Notes under the pieces: generated by a model
What the model was told of the DNA's origin: nothing
Database searches by the model: none
What the model saw: only the letters and a program-made list of their open reading frames with translations
Position numbers and translations under genes: made by a program
NCBI RefSeq assembly: GCF_050279675.1
Contig: NZ_JBNNUK010000011.1
Coordinates: forward strand, 66,638 to 130,637
Direction: 5' to 3'
Origin: Viridibacillus sp050279675
GTDB taxonomy: Bacteria; Bacillota; Bacilli; Bacillales_A; Planococcaceae
Length of the DNA stretch: 64,000 nucleotides
Shown here: piece by piece, positions 8,621 to 17,071 of the stretch
Layout: each line of letters begins with the position of its first letter
Position numbering within the stretch: the first letter of the stretch is position 1

Positions 8621-10087
8621 ATGAATAAGGTAATCACTGAAAAGAAAACGCTTTCAAATTTTATTAATGGACAATGGGTAAAATCGTCTACAGAAAACTA
8701 CATTGAAGTGCCAAATCCTGCAACTGGAGAAATATTAGCGGAAGTTCCAATTTCAACTCAACAAGATTTGGAAAAAGCAGTTGATGCTGCAAAACAGGCT
8801 TTTACTTCATGGAAAAAAGTTGCTGTTCCTCAGCGTGCTAGAATCTTATTTAAATATCAGCAATTATTAATAGAGAACTGGGATGAACTAGCGAAAATTA
8901 TTACTGTTGAAAATGGTAAAAACTATACCGAAGCATATGGCGAAGTACAACGAGGAATTGAGTGCGTAGAATTTGCAGCAGGTGCTCCTACACTTATGAT
9001 GGGCTATCAGCTACCTGATATTGCAACAAGTATTGAATCTGGTATGTATCGCTATCCTCTAGGAGTAGTGGGGGGGATTACGCCGTTTAATTTCCCTATG
9101 ATGGTACCATGCTGGATGTTCCCGTTAGCAATTGCGAGTGGCAATACATTCATCTTGAAACCTTCTGAAAGAACACCGCTTCTAGCTAATTTCCTTGCAG
9201 AATTGTTACATGAAGCAGGTCTTCCAGCAGGTGTATTTAATCTTGTCCACGGTGCTCATGATATAGTGAATGGCATTCTTAGTCATCCTGATATTCCAGC
9301 TGTATCATTTGTTGGATCACAACCGGTTGCAGAATATGTCTATAAAACTGGTACATCAAATGGTAAGCGAGTTCAAGCACTTGCTGGAGCTAAAAATCAT
9401 ACAATTGTTTTGCCAGATGCAGATATGAACTTAACAGTAACGAACATTATTAATGCAGCATTTGGATCAGCTGGGGAAAGATGTATGGCTTGTGCCGTTG
9501 TTGTTGCAGTAGGTGACATTGCAGATGAGCTAGTAACAAGATTAATAGAAGAATCAAATAAGCTAACAATAGGGGATGGATTGAAAGAAGGGATTTTCCT
9601 CGGACCGGTCATTAGAGATTCGCATAAAGATCGTACAATCCAATATATTGAATCTGGCATTGAAGAAGGTGCAACACTATTACGAGATGGTCGCAATGAT
9701 CAACCTTCTGATGGTGGTTATTTTGTTGGTCCAACTATTTTCGATCATGTAACCCAAGAAATGAAAATCTGGAAGGAAGAAATCTTCGCTCCTGTTTTAT
9801 CAATTGTCCGATTAGATACATTAGAGGATGCAATCTCATTTGCAAACAAATCTGACTTCGCAAATGGAGCATGTATTTTCACTGATAGTGCAAAAGCTAT
9901 TCGTCAGTTTAGAGAAGAAATCGATGCAGGAATGTTAGGTGTCAACCTCGGTGTTCCAGCTCCGATGGCATTTTTCCCATTCTCAGGTTACAAAAAATCA
10001 TTTTATGGAGACCTACATGCGAATGGTCGTGATGGAATTGAGTTTTACACACGTAAAAAGATGCTAACAGCTCGTCATGAATTCTAA
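8621..10087 (+). CDS. mmsA: CoA-acylating (methyl)malonate-semialdehyde dehydrogenase
   Basis: This aldehyde dehydrogenase fold protein of 488 residues has the MmsA/IolA signature: FINGQWV start, GGITPFNFPMMVP, LAGAKNHTIVLPDAD, and FGSAGERCMA with the catalytic Cys288. The MmsA branch transfers the acyl group to CoA, turning malonate semialdehyde to acetyl-CoA, or methylmalonate semialdehyde to propionyl-CoA, with NAD+. The next gene, an omega-aminotransferase 20 bp downstream, would supply the semialdehyde from beta-alanine or beta-aminoisobutyrate. There is no inositol gene nearby, so an iolA role is less likely. The operon diverges from a PucR-type regulator. Confidence 0.85.
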   Translation: MNKVITEKKTLSNFINGQWVKSSTENYIEVPNPATGEILAEVPISTQQDLEKAVDAAKQAFTSWKKVAVPQRARILFKYQQLLIENWDELAKIITVENGKNYTEAYGEVQRGIECVEFAAGAPTLMMGYQLPDIATSIESGMYRYPLGVVGGITPFNFPMMVPCWMFPLAIASGNTFILKPSERTPLLANFLAELLHEAGLPAGVFNLVHGAHDIVNGILSHPDIPAVSFVGSQPVAEYVYKTGTSNGKRVQALAGAKNHTIVLPDADMNLTVTNIINAAFGSAGERCMACAVVVAVGDIADELVTRLIEESNKLTIGDGLKEGIFLGPVIRDSHKDRTIQYIESGIEEGATLLRDGRNDQPSDGGYFVGPTIFDHVTQEMKIWKEEIFAPVLSIVRLDTLEDAISFANKSDFANGACIFTDSAKAIRQFREEIDAGMLGVNLGVPAPMAFFPFSGYKKSFYGDLHANGRDGIEFYTRKKMLTARHEF

Positions 10088-10107
10088 TATAGAAGGGAAG
10101 CGAAAGC

Positions 10108-11466
10108 ATGGAAACTGTAAAACAACCAACTCAATCTTTAGTTGAAAAAGATCTTCAAAATGTCTGGCACCATATCTCAGCTTACAATGAAAAAAGTCAG
10201 CCTATGATCGTCGATAGAGGTGAAGGCGCATGGATCATCGACCACAATGGCAATAAATATCTCGATGGTATGTCCGGCTTATGGGCTGTAAATGTAGGGT
10301 ATGGTCGTGAAGAATTGGCACAAGTGGCTTATGATCAAATGAAAAAATTAGCCTATGTACCGATGACGCAAAGCCATGAACCAGCAATCGAGCTCGCAGC
10401 CAAGTTAAATGACATGCTTGGTGGAGATTATATGTTCTTTTACTCGAACAGTGGTTCAGATGCAAATGAGGTAGCATTTAAAATTGCTCGTCAATATCAC
10501 CAGCAAAACGGTGAAGGGGCTCGCTTTAAATTTATCTCTCGTTATCGAGCGTATCACGGCAGTTCAATGGGGGCATTGTCAGCTACAGGCCAAGCAATAA
10601 GAAAATATAAATATGAACCACTTTCACACGGTTTTTTACATGTAGCACCACCAGATAATTATCGCCGACCAAAAGGGCAATCGATTAAAGAATACAATCT
10701 CCAACGTGCTCAAGAACTTGAAGATAAAATTATTTGGGAGCAAAAAGAGACAATTGCAGGAATTATTATGGAGCCGCTTATTACAGGTGGTGGTATTTTA
10801 ATCCCTAGTCCTGTCTATCTCGAGAAGGTTCAAGAAATTTGTCACAAACATGGAGTACTCCTCATTATAGATGAGGTGATCTGTGGATTTGGAAGAACAG
10901 GTAAAGCGTTTGGACATCAGCATTTTAATTTAAAACCAGATATTATTACAATGGCAAAGGGACTGACTAGCGCCTATTTACCACTTTCAGTGACAGCCGT
11001 TCGAAAAGAAATTTATGAAAAATTCAACACGGGTGAAGAAAATAGCCATCTACGTCACCTCAATACATTTGGAGGAAATCCAGCTGCATGTGCAGTAGCG
11101 TTAAAAAATATCGAAATTATGGAGAGAGAAAACTTATTCGATCGCTCCGCAGAACTTGGTGATAGGCTTCAAAAAGAGCTGAAAGAATTAAGTAACCATC
11201 CCTATGTTGGAGATATTCGTGGCCTTGGATTCCTACTAGGAATTGAAATGGTAGAAGATAAAATAACGATGGAACCAGCTTCTAACGACCGTGTATTGAA
11301 AATTGTCACTGATTGTAAGGCAAACGGCTTAATCATTGGTAAAAACGGAGATACAGTAGCTGGCTATAATAACATCTTAACGATTAGCCCACCCCTATCT
11401 TGCACTGATGAGGATTTCGAGTTTATGATAGCTGTTCTTAAAAAAGTTTTTAAAGAGAATGAATAA
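10108..11466 (+). CDS. Class III omega-amino acid (beta-alanine/taurine-type) aminotransferase
   Basis: The 452-residue PLP enzyme has the class III pattern: MSGLWAVNVGYG near the start, YSNSGSDANE for phosphate binding and YRAYHGSSMGA. IIDEVICGFGRTG carries the PLP-contacting Asp, and MAKGLTSAYLPLS carries the Schiff-base Lys284. This subgroup moves the terminal amino group of beta-alanine, taurine, GABA-like or diamine substrates to pyruvate. Paired with the MmsA-type dehydrogenase it would convert beta-alanine to malonate semialdehyde and on to acetyl-CoA. Exact substrate is inferred from context. A terminator lies 17 bp after the stop. Confidence 0.85.
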   Translation: METVKQPTQSLVEKDLQNVWHHISAYNEKSQPMIVDRGEGAWIIDHNGNKYLDGMSGLWAVNVGYGREELAQVAYDQMKKLAYVPMTQSHEPAIELAAKLNDMLGGDYMFFYSNSGSDANEVAFKIARQYHQQNGEGARFKFISRYRAYHGSSMGALSATGQAIRKYKYEPLSHGFLHVAPPDNYRRPKGQSIKEYNLQRAQELEDKIIWEQKETIAGIIMEPLITGGGILIPSPVYLEKVQEICHKHGVLLIIDEVICGFGRTGKAFGHQHFNLKPDIITMAKGLTSAYLPLSVTAVRKEIYEKFNTGEENSHLRHLNTFGGNPAACAVALKNIEIMERENLFDRSAELGDRLQKELKELSNHPYVGDIRGLGFLLGIEMVEDKITMEPASNDRVLKIVTDCKANGLIIGKNGDTVAGYNNILTISPPLSCTDEDFEFMIAVLKKVFKENE

Positions 11467-11483
11467 AATATAAACAATGAAAG

Positions 11484-11512
11484 CCACTCCTCTGATTTGG
11501 AGTGGTTTTTTT
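11484..11512 (+). terminator. Rho-independent terminator after the aminotransferase
   Basis: CCACTCC (11484-11490) pairs with GGAGTGG (11499-11505) around an 8-nt loop, followed directly by seven T. It ends the dehydrogenase-aminotransferase operon and separates it from the repeat array. Confidence 0.85.
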
Positions 11513-11541
11513 GTGGTTTGACAGGTGAGGAGTGTGATTTT

Positions 11542-12075
11542 TGGGGATTGGTGCTACTGGGAGGGGGATTATCGCTACTGGGGGAAGGATTGGCGCTACT
11601 GGGAGAGGGATTGTCGCTACTCAGGAAGATTAGCACTACTCAGAGAAGAATTGTCGCTACTCGGAAGGAAATTATCGCTACTCAGAGTGAGATTGGCGCT
11701 ATTCAGAAAGATTATCGCTACTGGGGGAAGGATTGGCGCTACTGGGGGAAGGATTGGCGCTACTGGGGGAAGGATTGGCGCTACTGGGGGAAGGATTATC
11801 GCTACTGGGGGAAGGATTATCGCTACTGGGGGAAGGATTGGCGCTACTGGGGGAAGGATTGGCGCTACTGGGAGAGGGATTGTCGCTACTCAGGAAGATT
11901 AGCACTACTCAGAGAAGAATTGTCGCTACTCGGAAGGAAATTATCGCTACTCAGAGTGAGATTGGCGCTACTCATAAAGATTATCGCTACTCGAGGATGG
12001 ATTGTCGCTACTGGGAGGGGGATTATCGCTACTCGGAAAGAGATTGGAGCTACTTATGAAGATTAGAGCTACTAT
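11542..12075. repeat. Minisatellite: 26 tandem units of 21/19 nt with 82-nt superperiod
   Basis: The core GCTACT (rarely GCTATT) recurs 26 times, at 11554, 11575, 11596 and so on to 12069. Most steps are 21 nt, with a unit like GGATTGGCGCTACTGGGGGAA. Five steps are 19 nt, and those that recur close together are 82 nt apart (19+21+21+21). The centre (about 11718-11865) is a nearly homogeneous run of one variant. Bases 11573-11701 recur exactly at 11842-11970. Frames through it give long low-complexity peptides in both strands, which I do not regard as genes. There are no unique spacers, so it is not a CRISPR. Confidence 0.9.
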
Positions 12076-12226
12076 AAAGCTGGAATAGAAAATTCTATAT
12101 TGTTACTTCAGTCGTTTTGTAAATATAGTCAAATGAAGTTTTGTAAGACGTAATATTTTCTATGGAATTGGGAAACATAATACAACTACGGAAAAACTTT
12201 TCATACCTTTAAAAGGGGATAGTGTG

Positions 12227-12667
12227 ATGAAGAAACTTTTAATGTTGAGTTGTATTATGTTCGTTCTAACAGGTTGTATGAAATCAAATAATGTGATTGA
12301 GTTAGGCAATATCACGGAGGAAGGCGATGTAGTTGTAAAAAAATCGATTGAAACTGAACCGAAGTATAATGAATTAATGGAGATTTTCAATAATGGTACA
12401 AATTTAAAATTAAGTGATGAAGAAGTGAATCGTTTACCATATCAATATATTCAATTTAAGGATAGAACGCAGAATCTAATTGTAGTGAATTATAATATGT
12501 GGTTAGATGAGGAAAATGAGCGCATTTTATATTCGGATTATGTAGCGAGAGTACCGCTCTATTATGTAATCGAAGATGAGGAGTACAACAAGTTATTAGA
12601 TGTATTTGAAAAAGATAAGATGCAAACCTTTTCTGACCAATATGAAAATTTTGATCAAAGTAATTAA
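12227..12667 (+). CDS. Small predicted lipoprotein of unknown function
   Basis: The 146-residue protein starts MKKLLMLSC and has a signal peptide ending in the lipobox LTGC, so it should be a membrane-anchored lipoprotein outside the cell membrane. The rest is acidic and soluble with no motif I recognise. AAGGGG (12213-12218) lies 8 nt before ATG 12227; a GTG one codon earlier is less well spaced. It stands alone, flanked by the repeat array and by a terminator. Confidence 0.75.
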   Translation: MKKLLMLSCIMFVLTGCMKSNNVIELGNITEEGDVVVKKSIETEPKYNELMEIFNNGTNLKLSDEEVNRLPYQYIQFKDRTQNLIVVNYNMWLDEENERILYSDYVARVPLYYVIEDEEYNKLLDVFEKDKMQTFSDQYENFDQSN

Positions 12668-12718
12668 AAAAGGACAGTCTAATAAGTCGAATTTCGACTC
12701 ATTGACTCCCCATTTTGA

Positions 12719-12757
12719 AATCAAGAATGTTGATTTAATTGCATTCTTGATTTTTTT
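12719..12757 (+). terminator. Rho-independent terminator
   Basis: AATCAAGAATG (12719-12729) pairs with CATTCTTGATT (12742-12752), followed by a run of T to 12757. It lies downstream of the lipoprotein gene and before the convergent transporter gene. Confidence 0.75.
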
Positions 12758-12836
12758 ATCGACTCCTTTTTGGAAAACCTCTTTTCTGTCAGATAATCAA
12801 TTAGGTTTACTACTACTAATGAAATCGCTGGTTAGT

Positions 12837-13742
12837 TTAAGCATCCGCAATTCCTAATAAAACAATCCCCAACATTACAACCGTAATAACGATATATTGT
12901 TTTAGCGATAGTTTCTCTTTTAAGAAAATACGTGAAAGAATGATAGAGAAGATACTATAAGATGCGATCATTGGAGCAGCTATAATCGCATATGATGACA
13001 TGGCAAATACATAAAAAAATTGACCGATTGTCTCTAAAATTGCTGCACACATTTTGTCCCGTTCTTTGAAAAAAGTAAATGTTTCTTTTTTAATTACTTT
13101 TAAATAAATATAAGTGATAACTGCACAGATAAAAAATGTATACTCATAAGCAAGTAGTGCGGCATCTTCAGTCATTAATTTCAGCTCATCCAAATAGATC
13201 GCGTCAGCAAATGTACCAGCGCCATCAATTAAAGCATAGGCAATAGGGAACATAATCGCCATAAATCCAAGTTGGTATTTTTTGTCGATTTCCGTATTGT
13301 TTAATCGTAATGTTGCATTTTCGATTTGTTTTTCAACTACTGCGATACCAATGACGCCAAGTGAAATAATGATTATTCCAATTATATGTAATGTATCAAC
13401 TGGCTGTGGGAAGAAAATGAAGACAAGCACAGCTGTAATAGCACCAGATGAATTTTGTACAGGAGAGGCGATTGATAATTCTAAGTAACGTAACCCAATA
13501 TAACCGATTGTCATAGATAAAATATAAAGAGAAGAAACGGGTAAATATTTTAGCATGTCTGAAGGACGGAAAGTTAAACCTTCATACAGCATATAGCCAG
13601 TTGCATGGATACCCATCACAAGACCAACCATGACGACAATTTTTAAATGACTGTATTTATCCTTGCTGTCTGAACCTTTTTTATAAAATAAATCTGCACC
13701 ACCCCAAGCTAAGGCAGTTAGTAAAGCAAAGAAAAACCACAT
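12837..13742 (-). CDS. DMT superfamily (EamA-type) transporter
   Basis: The 301-residue membrane protein has about ten hydrophobic helices arranged as two EamA-like halves separated near residue 150 by a charged cytoplasmic loop. The first helix carries the usual ALAWGGADLFYKK pattern and the last helices LSLKQYIVITVVMLGIVLLG. Such proteins export or import small metabolites; the substrate is not readable. It is transcribed alone. Confidence 0.83.
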   Translation of the reverse strand: MWFFFALLTALAWGGADLFYKKGSDSKDKYSHLKIVVMVGLVMGIHATGYMLYEGLTFRPSDMLKYLPVSSLYILSMTIGYIGLRYLELSIASPVQNSSGAITAVLVFIFFPQPVDTLHIIGIIIISLGVIGIAVVEKQIENATLRLNNTEIDKKYQLGFMAIMFPIAYALIDGAGTFADAIYLDELKLMTEDAALLAYEYTFFICAVITYIYLKVIKKETFTFFKERDKMCAAILETIGQFFYVFAMSSYAIIAAPMIASYSIFSIILSRIFLKEKLSLKQYIVITVVMLGIVLLGIADA

Positions 13743-13919
13743 AAGAGTGCTCCTTTAAACGGGATTAATTGGACTGGTTTGTAATATTAATTTCCAATAC
13801 AAATATATATGGATGATCTTTGGGAAAAATACCGGTTCATATACTGCTCTTGTAGTCAAAATATACTCTAGTAATGTGGAGATAAATAGTAATGTAGAAT
13901 AAACTGAGAGTGTGGTTAC

Positions 13920-14285
13920 ATGATGGTTCCTATAAAATATTGTATCTTTTTGATGGGCATTTTTTCTGTATTAGTAGGCTGTTCAACAGGTACACATAAT
14001 CCGACCGCAAAAGAGCTATTGAAAGAGCATCCAGATATAGATATTTTGCAATATCAAGATATTATTTATTCAAAAACAGAAATGGTTGAGTTTGAAGCTG
14101 TGAAGGGCGAACTTTTAGGTGAAATTAAAAAACGCAAAACTACTGGTTCTATGTTTAAAGATTTCTATGCAAGTAAATTAGCTAAAGGAACTAAGATATT
14201 TGCGGTAGGGGATGACGATACCTTCATGCTGATTGCTGAAGTAGGTGGCGAATTAATTTATTATAAAGCCTTATTGGAAGGATAA
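13920..14285 (+). CDS. Small predicted lipoprotein (121 aa)
   Basis: A hydrophobic N-terminus ends in a lipobox VLVGC, so this should be an exported lipoprotein. The mature part is about 100 residues. It contains KELLKEHPDIDILQY and a C-terminal GDDDTFMLIAEVGGELIYYKAL, suggesting a compact mixed alpha/beta domain of unknown role. No convincing Shine-Dalgarno site lies before the ATG pair at 13920/13923. It is a monocistronic gene between the DMT transporter and the efflux locus. Confidence 0.68.
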   Translation: MMVPIKYCIFLMGIFSVLVGCSTGTHNPTAKELLKEHPDIDILQYQDIIYSKTEMVEFEAVKGELLGEIKKRKTTGSMFKDFYASKLAKGTKIFAVGDDDTFMLIAEVGGELIYYKALLEG

Positions 14286-14416
14286 ACTAGATCGGTCTTA
14301 ACGAAAGGTTTGTAAAGTTGTAGATGATTTCTCAAATGGAAAATAATATTTCAATGGATTGAATGAATCAAGTATGTACCTTTGGATTCCTTTCCCTTAT
14401 GATTAACAAAAAAGTG

Positions 14417-14471
14417 AAAAAGGACGGTATTCCTAAGCCGATTGACTATTAGGAAACTGTCCTTTTCTTTT
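14417..14471. terminator. Rho-independent terminator
   Basis: An 18-bp imperfect stem (AAAAGGACGGTATTCCTAA against TTAGGAAACTGTCCTTTT) is followed by a T-rich run to about 14473. It directly abuts the end of the broken marR-type gene and can end both the small lipoprotein transcript (+) and the regulator transcript (-). Confidence 0.8.
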
Positions 14472-14944
14472 TTAGCGTGTTGTTTTAGAAAATTTGCTAC
14501 GTGTAGTGGAGCTGAGATGTTGAATCTGCTCTTCTAATACTGTGCTCGCGTTTCCTATAAATTGTGAAATGAGAGCAAGCTCTTCCGGTGTATAGAGGAA
14601 GCTAGATTAAGCATTGCTTTATGAAGCGGTTCGTACTCAGGGACAATAATGACTCTGCGACGGTCATTGGGATCATTTTGCCTCCGAACATAACCGATTT
14701 TTTCAAGTCGGTCTACTAAGGAAGGTATGCTACCCGTAGCGAGCCCAGTTTTTTTAGATAGCTCGCCAGCAGTAATTGGACCTGTTTCAAGTAGGATATC
14801 TAATGAAATAAAATCATTATTGTATACCCCTAAAGAGGCAGCAACATTTTGCTGATGTAATATCGTACGTGTTCCTAGACCGCGCATTAGAGAAGTGAAA
14901 TGTTCTTGAGGGTCTAGAGTTTGATCATCTTGATGACTTGACAA
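14472..14944 (-). pseudogene. MarR family regulator, frameshifted near its C-terminus
   Basis: Frame one encodes 129 residues from a TTG at 14944 (GAGG 8 nt upstream) with a clear MarR winged helix. It includes LDILLETGPITAGELSKKTG, IPSLVDRLEKIGYVRR and the DRRR wing. It then ends in a tail out of family. Another frame, entered around 14591-14602, continues as YTPEELALISQFIGNASTVLEEQ and on to a TAA at 14472, which is the expected C-terminal dimerisation helix. The total length of 473 nt fits loss of one base. Dimerisation is likely impaired, which could relieve repression of the divergent efflux pump, unless it is a sequencing error. Confidence 0.75.
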
Positions 14945-14971
14945 AGGATTAACCTCTTTTTAATATAAGAA

Positions 14972-14994
14972 AATATCTTGGTGGTTGAGATATT
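14972..14994. promoter_or_regulatory. Candidate MarR-type operator between regulator and efflux gene
   Basis: AATATCT (14972-14978) and AGATATT (14988-14994) form a perfect 7-bp inverted repeat with a 9-nt spacer. Further GAGATATT and GTGATATT copies follow at 15003-15010 and about 15019-15026. This is the divergent promoter region of the marR-type and DHA2 genes, the normal place for a MarR operator. Confidence 0.5.
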
Positions 14995-15077
14995 AGATTA
15001 TCGAGATATTTGATAAGTGTGATATTATACAAGTTCATTCTATCGAAATCATTATTAATTTGCAAAGGGGTTTATAA

Positions 15078-16604
15078 ATGGAAGCTTCAAAAAGTAACAT
15101 AAAGCTAGTTGTAACGGGCTTATTACTAGCGATTTTTATGTCGGCAATTGACAATACAATTGTTGCTACAGCTATGGGAACTATCGTTTCTCAACTAGGT
15201 GGGATGGATAAGTTTGTTTGGGTTACATCCGCTTATATGGTTACAACAATGGCAGGTATGCCGATTTTCGGGAAATTATCCGATATGTATGGCAGAAAGA
15301 AATTTTTTATCTTTGGATTAACGGTATTCGTAATTGGTTCAGCACTTTGTGGCTTTGCTCAAACGATTGAGCAACTTAGTATTTATAGAGCTATTCAAGG
15401 AATTGGTGCCGGCGCATTAATGCCAATCGCATTTACAATTGTATTTGACATATTCCCACCACAAAAACGAGGGAAAATGACGGGTCTGTTGGGCGCGGTA
15501 TTCGGTATTGCTAGTGTTGTTGGACCGCTTTTAGGTGCATATATAACAGATAATATTGGTTGGGAATGGGTATTTTATATTAACTTGCCAATCGGTATCG
15601 TTTCATTTTTATTAATTATGAAGAATTATAAGGAATCTCCAGTACATACGAAGCAAAAGATCGATTGGTGGGGAGCGGCAACGCTTGTGCTTGCGGTCAT
15701 CAGCCTTATGTTTGCACTAGAACTGGGCGGTAAACAGTATGATTGGAACTCAGCACCGATTATTTCATTGTTTGTTAGTTTTGCTATTTTCTTTATTGTG
15801 TTCTTTTTCGTGGAGTTAAAAGCAGAAGAACCAATACTTCCATTCTTCTTATTTAAGCGTCGTCTATTTGCTTCTTCGCAAATTTTGGCATTCTTATATG
15901 GTGGTACCTTTATTATTTTGACAGTATATATTCCTATTTATGTTCAGGCTGTATATGGCGCATCAGCAACTAATGCTGGCCTTATCCTCATGCCTATGAT
16001 GTTGGGTTCCGTTGCAGGAAGTGCATTTGGTGGTATTTTCTTAACGAAAATAAGCTACCGTAACTTAATGATTATTTCTGTTATTTCGTATTTTGCAGGT
16101 ATGTTCCTACTTAGTACACTAACACCAGATACAGCTCGAATTCTTCTTACGATGTATATGATTCTTGTAGGTTTTGGTATGGGCTTCTCATTCTCATTGT
16201 TACCGACGGCTTCTCAGCATAATCTAGATGCTCGTTATCGTGGAACTGCGAATTCAACTAATTCATTCCTTCGCACGCTAGGAATGACGATGGGAATTAC
16301 TATTTTTGGTACGATCCAAAATAATGTATTTACTAATAAACTAGCTGAAGGATTCAAAAGTTTGGGTGAAAGCGCCAATTCGGCAATGTTTAATATTGGA
16401 GATATAAGACAGATTTTTGAACCAAGTGTACGTGAGAAAATTCCTGCTGAGATTCTTGATGTCATTGTTAATGCAATGTCCAACTCAGTTACGCACGTTT
16501 TTCTACTTGCACTCATTCCAATTGTCATAGCAGTGGTTTTCGTTTTCATGATGGGGAATTCAAGAGTAATTGTTACAGATAACCAAGATGAGACAAAAAT
16601 TTAA
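15078..16604 (+). CDS. DHA2 family (EmrB/QacA type) multidrug MFS efflux transporter
   Basis: The 508-residue protein has the 14-helix DHA2 layout. Motif D1 is ALDNTIVATA-like (SAIDNTIVATAMGTI), motif A GKLSDMYGRKKFF follows helix 2, and motif C is GAVFGIASVVGPLLGAY in helix 5. It exports hydrophobic or cationic drugs using the proton gradient. AAAGGGG precedes the ATG. Divergence from a (now frameshifted) MarR-type gene suggests drug-responsive repression originally. Confidence 0.92.
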   Translation: MEASKSNIKLVVTGLLLAIFMSAIDNTIVATAMGTIVSQLGGMDKFVWVTSAYMVTTMAGMPIFGKLSDMYGRKKFFIFGLTVFVIGSALCGFAQTIEQLSIYRAIQGIGAGALMPIAFTIVFDIFPPQKRGKMTGLLGAVFGIASVVGPLLGAYITDNIGWEWVFYINLPIGIVSFLLIMKNYKESPVHTKQKIDWWGAATLVLAVISLMFALELGGKQYDWNSAPIISLFVSFAIFFIVFFFVELKAEEPILPFFLFKRRLFASSQILAFLYGGTFIILTVYIPIYVQAVYGASATNAGLILMPMMLGSVAGSAFGGIFLTKISYRNLMIISVISYFAGMFLLSTLTPDTARILLTMYMILVGFGMGFSFSLLPTASQHNLDARYRGTANSTNSFLRTLGMTMGITIFGTIQNNVFTNKLAEGFKSLGESANSAMFNIGDIRQIFEPSVREKIPAEILDVIVNAMSNSVTHVFLLALIPIVIAVVFVFMMGNSRVIVTDNQDETKI

Positions 16605-16703
16605 TCCAAGAAATAGTGCAATTGACATTTTGGAATGTAGTCCTCCGAATGCATAAAATTGTCTCTGTAATTACCGAGAGGTTGTAGTATGGAGAGGATA
16701 TAT

Positions 16704-16887
16704 ATGAAAGGTACCATATTTATAGGTGCTTGGGAAAACAATCGAAAGAATGTGTCCCTTTCGATTGCAAAATACAAGCTAGTTGTTCTAACAGGATTGT
16801 CTGGAACAGTAAAGTCATGGCGGAAAACTTGTAGTTGATCGTACGCCTAAGCAAGTAGCCGAAGTACCAACTTATCAAACAGGGAAG
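16704..16887 (+). pseudogene. Collapsed UvrA-family ABC ATPase remnant (N- and C-terminal ends only)
   Basis: From ATG 16704 (GGAGAGG upstream) the frame reads like the start of a UvrA-type protein: IGAWENNRKNVSLSIAKYK then LVVLTGLSGTVKS, a decayed Walker A (normally GLSGSGKS). It runs to a stop near 16836. A second frame from about 16820 reads GGKLVVDRTPKQVAE then PTYQTGK, which matches the extreme C-terminus of UvrA proteins. Roughly 700 or more residues expected between them are gone. It is a deletion relic of a UvrA-like paralogue. Confidence 0.6.
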
Positions 16888-16892
16888 GGGGC

Positions 16893-16920
16893 GGGGGTTT
16901 GAATCCCTCCTGGGACGTCA
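16893..16920 (+). pseudogene. 3' end fragment of a tRNA-Arg-like gene (probable att relic)
   Basis: Bases 16893-16909 fold as a T-arm: GGGGG, a 7-nt loop TTTGAAT (canonical TTCGAAT with one change), then CCCTC. CTGGGAC, G and TCA follow, resembling the 3' acceptor strand, discriminator and CCA of Bacillus tRNA-Arg genes. No 5' half, D-arm or anticodon arm is present. A fragment of this kind next to an integrase gene is typical of an attachment site left by integration into a tRNA gene. Confidence 0.55.
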
Positions 16921-16967
16921 ATTAAACACAGTTCAATCCTTGATATGACAGGGTTTGAGACAGATGA

Positions 16968-17002
16968 GGGATTCGGTCATTGATGCAGAATCCCTTTTTT
17001 TT
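16968..17002 (+). terminator. Rho-independent terminator after tRNA-like fragment
   Basis: GGGATTC (16968-16974) pairs with GAATCCC (16988-16994) around a 13-nt loop and is followed by eight T. It lies 48 nt after the tRNA-like 3' end. Confidence 0.75.
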
Positions 17003-17071
17003 ACCCTTAAATTACGTATTTATATAGACAGACAACTATCTTCCAATTCAGATGAAATGGAGGATCTTTTT

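Noticed and set aside
11497..12066. Long plus-strand frames through the repeat array (RYWGKDW-type heptads) and matching minus-strand Ser/Pro frames
   Set aside because: They arise because 21 is a multiple of three; there is no ribosome site or signal, and several frames on both strands are equally open.
11542..12075. CRISPR array
   Set aside because: Units are contiguous without unique spacers and no cas genes are present.
12600..12857. Plus-strand ORF overlapping the lipoprotein end
   Set aside because: It crosses the terminator hairpin and the convergent transporter end, and has no ribosome site.
16893..16920. Functional tRNA gene
   Set aside because: Only the T-arm and 3' acceptor strand exist; no D-arm or anticodon arm can be found upstream.
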